Origin: an uncultured Bacteroides sp.
GTDB lineage: Bacteria; Bacteroidota; Bacteroidia; Bacteroidales; Bacteroidaceae
Assembly: GCA_959606905.1 (NCBI GenBank)
Contig: CAUHML010000015.1
Span: forward strand, 1-56,866
Reading direction: 5' to 3'
DNA: 56,866 bases
The stretch's first letter is position 1; the number at the start of each line of letters is the position of its first letter. The notes beneath the pieces were generated by a model, which did not search any database, was not told the DNA's origin, and saw nothing but the letters and a program-made list of their open reading frames with translations. A program made the position numbers and the translations under genes. Below, piece after piece: positions 1-8,737 of this stretch.

Positions 1-68
1 TTCAGGTTTACGTCATTAAACAACACTCTTTTACCAAACTGTACCGAAACGTTTGAAACTGTAATCAT
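1..68 (-). CDS. ABC-F family ATPase, first 22 codons only
   Basis: Reading the minus strand from the ATG at 68-66 gives MITVSNVSVQFGKRVLFNDV and onwards, the typical first beta-strands of an ABC ATPase before Walker A. The absence of any membrane segment and the MITVSNVSxxFG opening fit the ABC-F (EttA/Uup/Vga-like) group, which act on ribosomes. The rest lies outside the window, so the subfamily cannot be named. It is divergent from grpE, with about 200 bases between the two starts. Confidence 0.7.
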   Translation of the reverse strand, partial: MITVSNVSVQFGKRVLFNDVNL

Positions 69-155
69 CTTACCTATTTACTATTTAACTATTTACACTT
101 TTCAATTTGAGTGTGCAAAGGTAGACATTTAAAATGAATAATGAACTATCCCGTA

Positions 156-187
156 TGTGCCAATCTGACATAAAAGTATTACCTTTG
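156..187 (+). promoter_or_regulatory. Candidate promoter of grpE-dnaJ
   Basis: TACCTTTG (180-187) matches the Bacteroides -7 element TAnnTTTG. TGTG at 156-159 lies 20 bases upstream and is one base off the TTTG -33 element. The leader to the grpE start would be about 75 bases. Confidence 0.5.
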
Positions 188-199
188 CAGAGTTTTTTG

Positions 200-229
200 G
201 CAAAAACACCAACTTGGCAAAGTTTTTGC
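200..229. repeat. Inverted repeat in the grpE leader
   Basis: GCAAAAAC (200-207) and GTTTTTGC (222-229) are perfect inverted copies 14 bases apart. TTGGCAA also occurs twice (about 198 and 214). It lies between the promoter and the start codon, so it may be a stem in the leader or an operator. It is not the CIRCE/HrcA sequence. Confidence 0.35.
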
Positions 230-268
230 ATGTGATTTTGATATTATGAATAAAAAACAGAAATAGAT

Positions 269-850
269 ATGGACCCTAAAGAAAAAAAAGTGAAGGAAGA
301 AGAACTCAACGTTGAGGAAACTCTGAATAACGCGGAAGAACAACCGCAGGACGAACAAGCGGAAAATGCCGCCCCGATGACTCACGAGGAGGAATTGGAA
401 AAGGAACTGGAGACGGCTCAGGAGACCATTGAGGAGCAGAAGGATAAATATTTGCGTCTCTCCGCCGAGTTCGACAATTACCGGAAACGCACTATGAAGG
501 AGAAAGCGGAACTGATCCTGAACGGTGGCGAAAAGAGCCTTAGCAGTATTCTTCCGGTGGTGGATGATTTCGAACGTGCCATCAAAACGATGGAAACGGC
601 TACGGATGTCCAAGCTGTGAAAGAAGGTGTCGAACTGATTTATAATAAATTCATGGCTACCCTGGCACAAAACGGTGTGAAGGTGATCGAAACGAAAGAC
701 CAACCGCTGAATACTGATTACCACGAGGCTATCGCCGTAATTCCCGCACCGTCGGAAGCACAGAAAGGTAAAATTCTGGATTGCGTACAGACGGGATATA
801 CATTGAACGATAAAGTACTCCGTCACGCCAAAGTGGTAGTTGGAGAATAA
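269..850 (+). CDS. grpE: GrpE nucleotide exchange factor
   Basis: The 193-residue protein is the nucleotide exchange factor that releases ADP from DnaK in the cytoplasm. It has an acidic, charged N-terminus (1-45), a long coiled coil (about 45-100, with the family-typical run YLRLSAEFDNYRKRT), a four-helix part, and a C-terminal beta wing ending in VLRHAKVVVGE. The length is normal for GrpE. It is followed 23 bases later by dnaJ in the same direction, so the two are very likely one heat-shock operon. dnaK is not in this window. Confidence 0.97.
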   Translation: MDPKEKKVKEEELNVEETLNNAEEQPQDEQAENAAPMTHEEELEKELETAQETIEEQKDKYLRLSAEFDNYRKRTMKEKAELILNGGEKSLSSILPVVDDFERAIKTMETATDVQAVKEGVELIYNKFMATLAQNGVKVIETKDQPLNTDYHEAIAVIPAPSEAQKGKILDCVQTGYTLNDKVLRHAKVVVGE

Positions 851-873
851 GAAGAACTTGAATCAATAAAAGC

Positions 874-2049
874 ATGGCAGAGAAAAGAGACTATTATGAA
901 GTACTGGAGGTAACGAAGACAGCCACAGTAGAAGAAATTAAAAAAGCCTACCGCAAGAAAGCGATTCAATATCACCCCGACAAGAATCCGGGTGACAAGG
1001 AGGCAGAAGAAAAGTTCAAGGAAGCGGCCGAGGCGTATGATGTATTAAGTAACCCGGATAAGCGCTCGCGTTACGACCAGTTCGGCCACGCAGGAGTGAG
1101 CGGTGCGGCAGGTAACGGTGGTCCGTTCGGCGGTTTCGGTGGCGAAGGTATGTCTATGGATGATATTTTCTCCATGTTCGGTGACATCTTCGGAGGTCGC
1201 GGAGGAGGATTCGGTGGTTTCAGCGGATTCGGCGGCGGAGGAGGTTCGCAGCAGCGACGGTATCGCGGAAGTGACCTGCGCGTAAAGGTGAAACTGACGT
1301 TGAAAGAAATCTCTACCGGAGTGGAGAAAAAGTTCAAGCTCAAGAAATATGTGCCGTGTGACCAGTGCCACGGTAGTGGTGCCGAAGGGGACGGCGGTTC
1401 GGAAACGTGTCCAACTTGTAAAGGTAGTGGTACGGTGATCCGTAACCAGCAGACTATTTTAGGGACGATGCAAACGCGTGCCACCTGCTCTACTTGTAAC
1501 GGTGAGGGTAAAATCATCAAGAACAAGTGTAAGAAGTGTAGTGGCGATGGAATCGTTTACGGTGAGGAAGTAGTGACAGTGCAGATACCTGCCGGAGTGG
1601 CAGAAGGCATGCAACTTTCTATGAGTGGCAAAGGAAATGCCGGCAAGCATAACGGCGTGCCGGGAGATTTACTGATTCTCGTAGAAGAAGAACCGCATCC
1701 AGACTTGATTCGTGACGAGAATGATCTGATTTATAACTTGTTGTTGAGTTTTCCCACTGCCGCTTTGGGCGGGGCTGTGGAGATCCCGACCATCGACGGA
1801 AAGGTGAAGGTAAAGATTGACTCAGGTACTCAACCGGGAAAGGTACTTCGTCTACGCGGTAAAGGATTGCCGAACGTGAATGGATACGGAACAGGGGATT
1901 TGCTCGTGAATGTCAGTATCTATGTGCCGGAAGCTCTCAACAAGGAGGAAAAGAGTGCGCTTGAAAAAATGGAAGATTCGGATAATTTCAAGCCGAGTAC
2001 GTCAGTGAAGGAAAAGATCTTCAAGAAGTTCAAAAGTTTCTTCGATTAA
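874..2049 (+). CDS. dnaJ: Chaperone DnaJ
   Basis: Complete 391-residue class A J-protein, the DnaK co-chaperone that delivers clients and stimulates ATP hydrolysis. Visible in order are the J domain (about 5-70) with HPD in YHPDKNP; a Gly/Phe-rich linker (about 75-130, many GGFGG runs); a zinc-binding region with four CxxCxGxG repeats ([32 protein letters not shown], about 165-235); and the C-terminal client-binding barrels. It is co-transcribed with grpE and ends before a hairpin terminator shared with the convergent SusD gene. Confidence 0.98.
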   Translation: MAEKRDYYEVLEVTKTATVEEIKKAYRKKAIQYHPDKNPGDKEAEEKFKEAAEAYDVLSNPDKRSRYDQFGHAGVSGAAGNGGPFGGFGGEGMSMDDIFSMFGDIFGGRGGGFGGFSGFGGGGGSQQRRYRGSDLRVKVKLTLKEISTGVEKKFKLKKYVPCDQCHGSGAEGDGGSETCPTCKGSGTVIRNQQTILGTMQTRATCSTCNGEGKIIKNKCKKCSGDGIVYGEEVVTVQIPAGVAEGMQLSMSGKGNAGKHNGVPGDLLILVEEEPHPDLIRDENDLIYNLLLSFPTAALGGAVEIPTIDGKVKVKIDSGTQPGKVLRLRGKGLPNVNGYGTGDLLVNVSIYVPEALNKEEKSALEKMEDSDNFKPSTSVKEKIFKKFKSFFD

Positions 2050-2082
2050 GACTTACATAAAAATTTCTTCCTATTAATAATT

Positions 2083-2120
2083 AAACGCTCCATGAATGCC
2101 TGGTGACACATGGAGCGTTT
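2083..2120. terminator. Bidirectional terminator between dnaJ and the SusD gene
   Basis: AAACGCTCCATG (2083-2094) pairs perfectly with CATGGAGCGTTT (2109-2120). The stem ends in A/T runs on both sides, so it can stop dnaJ (plus) and the convergent SusD gene (minus). Confidence 0.8.
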
Positions 2121-2136
2121 GTTATTTAAAACCCAC

Positions 2137-3768
2137 TCAATACCCCGGATTCTGTACTAGCTTTGTATTCATCACCCGTATTTTCTCGGGAATAGGGAAT
2201 ACGGTAGTATAACCGGTTTCCTCGTTTGGTAATTGAGGACGGCTGTTGTATGCACGAGTAAACATTCCGAAGCGGATAAGGTCCTGACGCCTCCAACCCT
2301 CCCAAGCCAATTCAAGCTGGCGTTCGGAAAGTATATTCTCCAAAGTAGCGGGACGGCGAGCGGCCTTTACCCGGCTCCGGACTTGATTTAGCTCGACGTC
2401 TCCGTTTTCACCGTTGCGTACTTTAGCTTCGCTCTTCATCAGTAAAGCGTCCGCGTAGCGGAACAGGACAATGTCATTCTCCATTAATTTTCCGTCTTTT
2501 GTGGCGGTGGGGTCTACTTCATACTTTTTCATACGGGCACCTGCCGTTTGCTCATACGGGGTGTCGGTGATATCCAATGCTACTTCCCAAGGGAAATATA
2601 CCAAGACAGTACCGTCGTCCAGCTTGATAATGTCTCCTTTCAAGTCATACATTTCTCCTGCAAAATAACAGATGTCGAAGCGAGGATCTTGGGCAGCTGT
2701 CCCATAACCGAAAGTTTCGAGTGCTTCAATCGTTGCACTGGGACCATTCTCACCGCTTAGCCCGTAAGCTTTGGCATGGTTGTAATGACGGGAACGAAAA
2801 AGGTATTGCATCTGATTGGTATACAATGTTTTATTCATCGGGATCGTGAATATATTCTCTACGGACGGTTCATTGAAGATAGAGAAGTTAGTCTCGTATT
2901 CCGGTTCCAGTTTATAATTCATAACTTTCAGTTGGTCGCAGTAGTATATGACCGTCTCCCAGGCATTGAGTTCATTACCGTCTACCATGAACTTGATATT
3001 TTTTCCGTCGGGACGTTCGTTGTCCGTCCAGTCGTTATCGGTATAAACTTCGGCATTCAGTGCCAGTTTTGCCAACAAGAAAGTAACCACCGGACGAGTG
3101 ATACGCCCATAATAAGGCCCGGACTGATTGCTGTGTACCTCCGAAAGTAATGGAGCCACTTCCTGTAATTCCTTGAATATAAATTCGAATACTGTCTTCC
3201 GCTCGCTTTGAACGACGTCTTTCATCGCAGGAGAAGAAGACTGCACCAAAGGCACACGGCCAAACAAATCCAGCAGATAATAGTAGTACATCGCACGCAT
3301 AGCACGCACTTCCGCTCGATAAGCCGGGAGTTCCGCATCAGAATGGGTTTCTGCGAATTTGTCGATTCGTTCGAGCGACTTATTACTAAGCATTACGACT
3401 TTATAAAGATACTCCCATGTAGCTTGAATGGCATCATTCTCAATACCCCAATCATGGAGAAATAATCCCTGCCAAAAGCCACCGTCGTACCAGTCGCCAC
3501 CGCGCGTAGGGATAATAGCTTCATCAGTAGTGAAAGTATTGAGGTCATAGACACCTCTGCCCGTTCCCTGCAATCCCTGGCTATCGCTGTAACCGCCCAC
3601 ATAAGTATAGAGCGAAGCAACAGCATTGAGATAGACTTCCGAAATGGAATTATACACATCATCTTCGGGCAACTTATCTTTCGGATTTTCTTCCAGAAAT
3701 TTATCGCAGGAAAACAAGAACGTACACGTAGCAAGCACCAAACTAATCTTTTTCAAATATTCTTTCAT
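2137..3768 (-). CDS. SusD-like surface glycan-binding lipoprotein
   Basis: A 543-residue RagB/SusD family protein, the surface lid that captures oligosaccharide for its SusC partner. The N-terminus is a lipoprotein signal (hydrophobic run, then FLFSC, acylated Cys about 21). The helical TPR-like body carries the family's YYYYLLDLFGRVPLV stretch (about 160), a LMKSEAKVRNGE repeat near 440, and the usual C-terminal GWRRQDLIRFGMF plus a tail ending QNPGY. It follows the SusC gene by 14 bases on the minus strand. The substrate cannot be read from the sequence; the neighbours suggest N-glycan-derived oligosaccharides. Confidence 0.93.
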   Translation of the reverse strand: MKEYLKKISLVLATCTFLFSCDKFLEENPKDKLPEDDVYNSISEVYLNAVASLYTYVGGYSDSQGLQGTGRGVYDLNTFTTDEAIIPTRGGDWYDGGFWQGLFLHDWGIENDAIQATWEYLYKVVMLSNKSLERIDKFAETHSDAELPAYRAEVRAMRAMYYYYLLDLFGRVPLVQSSSPAMKDVVQSERKTVFEFIFKELQEVAPLLSEVHSNQSGPYYGRITRPVVTFLLAKLALNAEVYTDNDWTDNERPDGKNIKFMVDGNELNAWETVIYYCDQLKVMNYKLEPEYETNFSIFNEPSVENIFTIPMNKTLYTNQMQYLFRSRHYNHAKAYGLSGENGPSATIEALETFGYGTAAQDPRFDICYFAGEMYDLKGDIIKLDDGTVLVYFPWEVALDITDTPYEQTAGARMKKYEVDPTATKDGKLMENDIVLFRYADALLMKSEAKVRNGENGDVELNQVRSRVKAARRPATLENILSERQLELAWEGWRRQDLIRFGMFTRAYNSRPQLPNEETGYTTVFPIPEKIRVMNTKLVQNPGY

Positions 3769-3782
3769 CTTCTCATCCTCCG

Positions 3783-6533
3783 TTAAAAGTTAATACTCAA
3801 TCCCAATGTATAGATACGTGCCAACGGGTAGTTACGTTTATCATCCACCCCCAAAGTAGAGTTTACCGTAGAACTGTTAATCATCGGTGATAGCCCTGAA
3901 TAGCCGGAAATCGTCGCCAGGTTGTTGACCGTGAAGGCAAGACGCAAAGAACGGACGTACTTCTTGAGTTTCTGCACCTTCTCGATTGGTACATTCCAAC
4001 CAAACGTCACGTAGTCAAAGTTTACGTAATTGCCTTTTTCCAGCCAATAGTCAGTGGCAGTCTGGTCCTTAATGTTCTGCTTCGGCGCGGATTTCATCAC
4101 ATTGTAGTCAGGGAAGATATTCATGTTCATATACGTCAGTGATGTTCCGTTATAGATTTTATGGCCGAAAGCTCCGTTGATCTGCACCGAAAGATCGAAG
4201 TGTTTGTAACGGAAGCTGATGTTCGAACCCAGAATTGTTTTGGGCACGGCTTGCCCTGCCACATAGCGGTCTTCGCCGTCTTCAAGATTGACACCACCAC
4301 CGTTCAAGTCCGCAATACCATAGGTGTATCCACCGTTCCCGTCGGACACCAGTCCGGTGCTATGAGGCAAATAAAAAACACCTAACGGTTGACCGACCAT
4401 TTGATAGACGATGTGGTTGTAGCCACCGTGGAAGCCGGCTCCGTCGAGACTGGCAAGGCTCTTGTATTCAGGCGCGGAAATCATTTCGCCGTTGTACATT
4501 CCGCTTAATGAGAGAAGTTTGTTACGTTGGAAGGTGACATTGGCATTAATGTTCAATTCCATATCTTTTGTTTTCAGAGGAGTGATACCAATAGCTATTT
4601 CCGTACCCCAGTTACGCATGGAGCCGATATTAGCCAGTAAAGTGTTGTAAGTGAAAGGCGGTACACTCACATTATACAGATAAAGCATATCCGTTGTTCG
4701 GGAATTGTAGTAGTTAGCGGAAAGTAACAGACGGTTACCAAACAAAGTTACGTCAAAACCTGTATTGAAAGTGTGTTTCACTTCCCACTTCAAGTCGGGG
4801 TTCGTATTCCTCAAATCACCCAATGAGACAACGGCAGAGTTGCCTACCGGAACAACTCCGTTCGGCTTTACCAGATTCAGTGTAGTATACGAGTCAATTC
4901 CACTCTGGTTACCCGCCAGACCGTAACCGATACGAAATTTCAAATTATCAACCACTGGCAAACGTTTCATAAACTTTTCCTCACTGACTACCCATGCGGC
5001 AGATATGGAGGGAAAGAAGCCCCACTTATGATTTGCTCCAAACTTGGAGGAAGCGTCCGTACGGGCATTCAGCGTCAGGACATAACGATCGGCATACGTA
5101 TAGTTGAAACGTCCCATAAAAGATGCGAGACGGGGTTGTTCGTAGTACGAATTTGTCCCCTCCCACAGACGGACTGCACCGGCTTGCAAATTGTTGTAGC
5201 CGAACTTATCCGTGCTGAAATTGCTGACTGTGGTATAATATCCCATGTACGTCTCTTTCTGGAGTTCGGCTAATGCCAGGACGTCGAAGAAGTGCTTTTT
5301 CCAGCCTTTTTTATAAGTCAGCATCATATTTCCGAGGAGGGACTCCATTTTCTTTGTTCCTTTATAAGCCTGCCCGTTCGCCCAAACAGAGGTGGGGAGA
5401 TATTGCGAATTTTCAACTATATTATAGGTATAGGCACCGAACAGTACCAATTTCAATTCTTTCATCAAATTGAAGGTGAAACGGGCGTGTGTACTGATAT
5501 GCGAAGTAGCGTCGTCATCGTCCACCTGCATCCATGCCAACGGGTTTGTTATCTGACTGGCGGTAGTGATGCCGTCCCACGAGTTAGTAACGGGATCTTT
5601 ATGGTTAGGATACGTCGGGTTAAAGGTTGCCGCCGAATAGAAGGTTTTCTGATAGTCAACCAGATTATGATTTTTCAGGATAGAACCGAACATCCCCAGT
5701 TCGCAGTCGAAGAAGCCATCGAACATCTTTTGGTTCATGTTCATATTGGAAGTGAAATTCTTCATATCTTCATTCAAAATCACCCCCTGACGATCCATAA
5801 AACCAAGTGATACACGGTAGCTCGACGTGCTGGAGCCTCCATAGAAAGCGACGTGATGATTCTGTTGCAGACCTGTCTGTTGTATTTCTTTCTGGAAGTT
5901 AGTATTATTACCTTTATCTAAAATAGAGATACCGCGTTCGGAAGCTACGCTACGGAACTCGTCTCCCGACAACATTTTAAGATTCTTGTAGACAGTAGAA
6001 ATGCCGAAACTACCGTTGTAGGCTACCTGCGTCCTACCCTGCATTCCTTTTTTAGTGGTGACTTCAATCACACCGGAAGCACCACGTGAACCGTATTGTG
6101 CCGTTTCGGAAGCATCTTTCAGAATCGTGAAACTTTCGATATCTGTGGGATAAATGGAGGTCAGCATACTAAGGTCGCCAAACACTCCATCGACAATAAT
6201 CAGAGGATCGTTACCACTAGTCAGTGAAGTGGTTCCACGCAGGCGCACTGCATCCAGAGCTGCGAGGCCATTCGTACCCCGTTGAATAGTCAAACCCGGT
6301 ACCCTACCCCGAATCGCTTCCAAAGGATTGGTTACCTGGTCTTTGTTCATTTGTTTCTCCGTAATTTTCTCCACAGAACCGGAGAGGGTTTTCAGACTTC
6401 CGGTAGCATAGCCTACCGTTATCAAGGAATCCAAGTCCAGAGGAATGACAGGAATCTTCTGTGCAAATGTATTTCCGCACAAAACTACCAGAAGAAAGCT
6501 AAGAAAAGTTAGTTTACCGTGTTGTCGTATCAT
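3783..6533 (-). CDS. SusC-like TonB-dependent transporter lacking the N-terminal extension
   Basis: A 916-residue outer-membrane barrel protein that would import glycan with the SusD partner just downstream. After a signal peptide (about 1-24, ending FAQ) only about 35 residues precede the plug domain (GSVEKITEKQ..., about 50-160, with IRGRVPGLTIQRG and LIIVDG). The carboxypeptidase-regulatory-like domain (CarboxypepD_reg) that usually sits before the plug is missing; the other SusC in this window (1108 residues) has it. The barrel runs to a terminal aromatic-rich strand ending TLGLSINF. It is transcribed apart from the enzyme cluster, because a terminator (6573-6608) and a promoter-like TATATTTG separate them. 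No dedicated sigma/anti-sigma or hybrid sensor gene lies beside it. Confidence 0.92.
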   Translation of the reverse strand: MIRQHGKLTFLSFLLVVLCGNTFAQKIPVIPLDLDSLITVGYATGSLKTLSGSVEKITEKQMNKDQVTNPLEAIRGRVPGLTIQRGTNGLAALDAVRLRGTTSLTSGNDPLIIVDGVFGDLSMLTSIYPTDIESFTILKDASETAQYGSRGASGVIEVTTKKGMQGRTQVAYNGSFGISTVYKNLKMLSGDEFRSVASERGISILDKGNNTNFQKEIQQTGLQQNHHVAFYGGSSTSSYRVSLGFMDRQGVILNEDMKNFTSNMNMNQKMFDGFFDCELGMFGSILKNHNLVDYQKTFYSAATFNPTYPNHKDPVTNSWDGITTASQITNPLAWMQVDDDDATSHISTHARFTFNLMKELKLVLFGAYTYNIVENSQYLPTSVWANGQAYKGTKKMESLLGNMMLTYKKGWKKHFFDVLALAELQKETYMGYYTTVSNFSTDKFGYNNLQAGAVRLWEGTNSYYEQPRLASFMGRFNYTYADRYVLTLNARTDASSKFGANHKWGFFPSISAAWVVSEEKFMKRLPVVDNLKFRIGYGLAGNQSGIDSYTTLNLVKPNGVVPVGNSAVVSLGDLRNTNPDLKWEVKHTFNTGFDVTLFGNRLLLSANYYNSRTTDMLYLYNVSVPPFTYNTLLANIGSMRNWGTEIAIGITPLKTKDMELNINANVTFQRNKLLSLSGMYNGEMISAPEYKSLASLDGAGFHGGYNHIVYQMVGQPLGVFYLPHSTGLVSDGNGGYTYGIADLNGGGVNLEDGEDRYVAGQAVPKTILGSNISFRYKHFDLSVQINGAFGHKIYNGTSLTYMNMNIFPDYNVMKSAPKQNIKDQTATDYWLEKGNYVNFDYVTFGWNVPIEKVQKLKKYVRSLRLAFTVNNLATISGYSGLSPMINSSTVNSTLGVDDKRNYPLARIYTLGLSINF

Positions 6534-6559
6534 AACTATCAGTTTTTAAGGTAATAATA

Positions 6560-6567
6560 CAAATATA
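6560..6567 (-). promoter_or_regulatory. Candidate -7 element for the SusC/SusD pair
   Basis: Reads TATATTTG on the minus strand, matching TAnnTTTG, 27 bases ahead of the SusC start. The upstream -33 position falls in the terminator of the previous operon and has no clear TTTG. Confidence 0.45.
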
Positions 6568-6572
6568 ACAAA

Positions 6573-6608
6573 AAAAGAAGGAATCTGGTTGAGTAGATTC
6601 CTTCTTTT
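6573..6608 (-). terminator. Rho-independent terminator of the enzyme operon
   Basis: AAAAGAAGGAATC (6573-6585) and GATTCCTTCTTTT (6596-6608) form a 13-base-pair stem with a 10-base loop. On the minus strand the stem is followed by a T run. It closes the transcript that ends with the GH20 gene at 6665. Confidence 0.85.
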
Positions 6609-6664
6609 ATTGATATTAATAGCCGCAATATGACTCTTTTTTCGAGTTTTACCGAGGGATTTGC

Positions 6665-8737
6665 TTACTTCACTATGATTTCATCAGTAAATATCCAGCC
6701 ACCCAGTTCTTTGCCGGCACGCGCCTGATAACGTACATAGCGTCCCTTGACGGTTCCTTCCCACGAAACATCGGAAAACTTGATTGCTTCTTCCTTGTTA
6801 ACAACAAAGTCCTGATGCTTCAGTTCCGTAAAATTGACTCCGTCATCGGAAACTGAAATAACCACAGACGCAGGCAAGAATACTTCAGCTCCCACTACCT
6901 GCATGAAAGCTGCTGTGACTGAATGAATAGTGGTCTCGTTTTCCATATCAACGGTTACATCGAGGCGGTTCTTCGAGATAAATCCCTGCCATGCACCGTC
7001 ACCGTAAGTCCAGTCGCCACGGATACCGTCGGTCAAAGTCACATCACCTTGTGCTGCATAAGAGGAGTTGTAAGGAGCGTTATAAATCACTTTCTTTCCC
7101 AATGCCAGATGCGTAAGGGGTTGTAAAGATTCCGGCCGACTTCCGATCTCACTCTTCAAATCGAAAGTGTGATAGCCTTTCGCCTGCAAATCCGTTACCG
7201 CTTTCAGGGCACGTGCATAGAAGTCCGGCCATGACTTACGTTCCGGAGCCGACCAGGCAACTTCCGCCAATGCCAGCGTACGTGGATATAGCATATATTC
7301 CACGTGTTCGGGAGTCGGGACATATTCAGTAAAGAGATTAACTTGCGCACCATACACAAGTTTCGCTTGTTCCGCTGACAATGAAGTAGAAACCGGATTG
7401 TAAGAATAGACTTTTTTCAATGGCAAGTATCCACCAATCGCTTCCGGCTGAGAGTACGGAGCGTCCTGATAACTATCCAGATAACAGTAGCCACCCGGCG
7501 TCATGATAGCCCGGTGTCCGGAAGTTACAGCTGTAATACCGCCTTCTTCTCCCCGCCATGACATTACAGTCGCGTTAGGAGCCAGTCCTCCTTTCAATAT
7601 CTCGTCCCAGCCGAGCAGACGTCGACCATGATCGTTCAGGAACTTCTCAATACGATGAATCAGATAACTTTGCAGTTCGTCCACGTGAGAGAGATGTTCG
7701 TCTTTCATTCTCTTTTGGCATTTCGGGCAAGTTTTCCACGCTGCCATACCGGCTTCGTCACCTCCTATGTGAATGTATTCGGAAGGGAAAAGCGCCATGA
7801 CCTCGGTCAGCACATTTTCCAAAAAGGTGAACGTTTCTTCGTTTCCGATACAGAAGTCCGCGTTCTTGTAAGGCTCACCCGCGCAAGAGAGTTGCGGATA
7901 AGCTGCCAGCACTTCTTCCGAGTGGGCAGGCATTTCAATCTCCGGAATAATCGTGATGAAATGCTGACGAGCATATTCTACGATTTCGCGAATATCATCC
8001 TGTGTATAGTAACCTCCGGAAGCTCCAGGCTCGTCGAAACGGAGGTACTTACGTCCGCCGTTCCACCACGTCTTCCAATTGGCGTCAGTACGCCAGGCTG
8101 CAAATTCTGTAAGCAAAGGATATTTCTTGATTTCAATTCGCCAGCCTGCCGCATCTGTAAGGTGCAGATGCAGGCGGTTGATCTTATAGAATGCCAATGC
8201 GTCTATCTGTTTCTTCACAAATTCTTTAGAAAAGAAATGACGGGATACATCCAGCATTAAGCCGCGATAAGCGAAACGAGGACTATCCTGCACTTCAACA
8301 GAAGCAATGGAATAGCCTGTTCCCGAAGGCTGAGATAATTGCAACAGTGTCTGGATTCCGTAGAACAATCCCGCTCCCGATGTTGCACGGATAAGGATTC
8401 GTTCCGGAGTGACGGACAGGGTATAACTTTCGGGAGAAGGCAACTGTTCGCTCTTTTCGGTTATCAACAGAGAAAGTACGTTCTGCGTATCTTTTTTCTT
8501 TCCTTTCTTTAGATGAACCGGTAATGCTTGCAGATAGCTTTCCAGAAGTCGAGCTTCTCCACCTTGAATGTTTGTATAAAGTTTTGTTTTCTCTGAGAGT
8601 AAAAAAGAGCCCGTACCCTGCTCTATTTTCAGAGGGACAGGGATTACGGACTGTGCATGAAGAGGATGTGCCGCAAAGCACATCCCCAATACCCATAAGA
8701 AAAGACAAACTTTAGTGCATCTATTTCTTATATTCAT
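6665..8737 (-). CDS. GH20 beta-N-acetylhexosaminidase with C-terminal discoidin-like domain
   Basis: A 690-residue exo-hexosaminidase expected to remove terminal beta-GlcNAc/GalNAc from glycans in the periplasm or at the cell surface. Signal peptide about 1-29 (ends HAQS). A GH20b domain (about 30-150) precedes the GH20 barrel (about 155-500) with HLHLTDAAGWRIEIKKYP and the catalytic Asp-Glu pair in HIGGDEAGMA (about 323-332). The Glu is the acid/base and the Asp orients the substrate acetamido group that acts as nucleophile. The C-terminal part (about 545-690) looks like an F5/8-type carbohydrate-binding domain. Its start overlaps the stop of the upstream GH20 gene by one base (TAATG), so translation is probably coupled. 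It is a close paralogue of that neighbour. Confidence 0.95.
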   Translation of the reverse strand: MNIRNRCTKVCLFLWVLGMCFAAHPLHAQSVIPVPLKIEQGTGSFLLSEKTKLYTNIQGGEARLLESYLQALPVHLKKGKKKDTQNVLSLLITEKSEQLPSPESYTLSVTPERILIRATSGAGLFYGIQTLLQLSQPSGTGYSIASVEVQDSPRFAYRGLMLDVSRHFFSKEFVKKQIDALAFYKINRLHLHLTDAAGWRIEIKKYPLLTEFAAWRTDANWKTWWNGGRKYLRFDEPGASGGYYTQDDIREIVEYARQHFITIIPEIEMPAHSEEVLAAYPQLSCAGEPYKNADFCIGNEETFTFLENVLTEVMALFPSEYIHIGGDEAGMAAWKTCPKCQKRMKDEHLSHVDELQSYLIHRIEKFLNDHGRRLLGWDEILKGGLAPNATVMSWRGEEGGITAVTSGHRAIMTPGGYCYLDSYQDAPYSQPEAIGGYLPLKKVYSYNPVSTSLSAEQAKLVYGAQVNLFTEYVPTPEHVEYMLYPRTLALAEVAWSAPERKSWPDFYARALKAVTDLQAKGYHTFDLKSEIGSRPESLQPLTHLALGKKVIYNAPYNSSYAAQGDVTLTDGIRGDWTYGDGAWQGFISKNRLDVTVDMENETTIHSVTAAFMQVVGAEVFLPASVVISVSDDGVNFTELKHQDFVVNKEEAIKFSDVSWEGTVKGRYVRYQARAGKELGGWIFTDEIIVK

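Noticed and set aside
1045..1650. Several long minus-strand and alternate frames over dnaJ
   Set aside because: They mirror the Gly-rich and Cys-rich coding sequence of dnaJ and have no independent signals.
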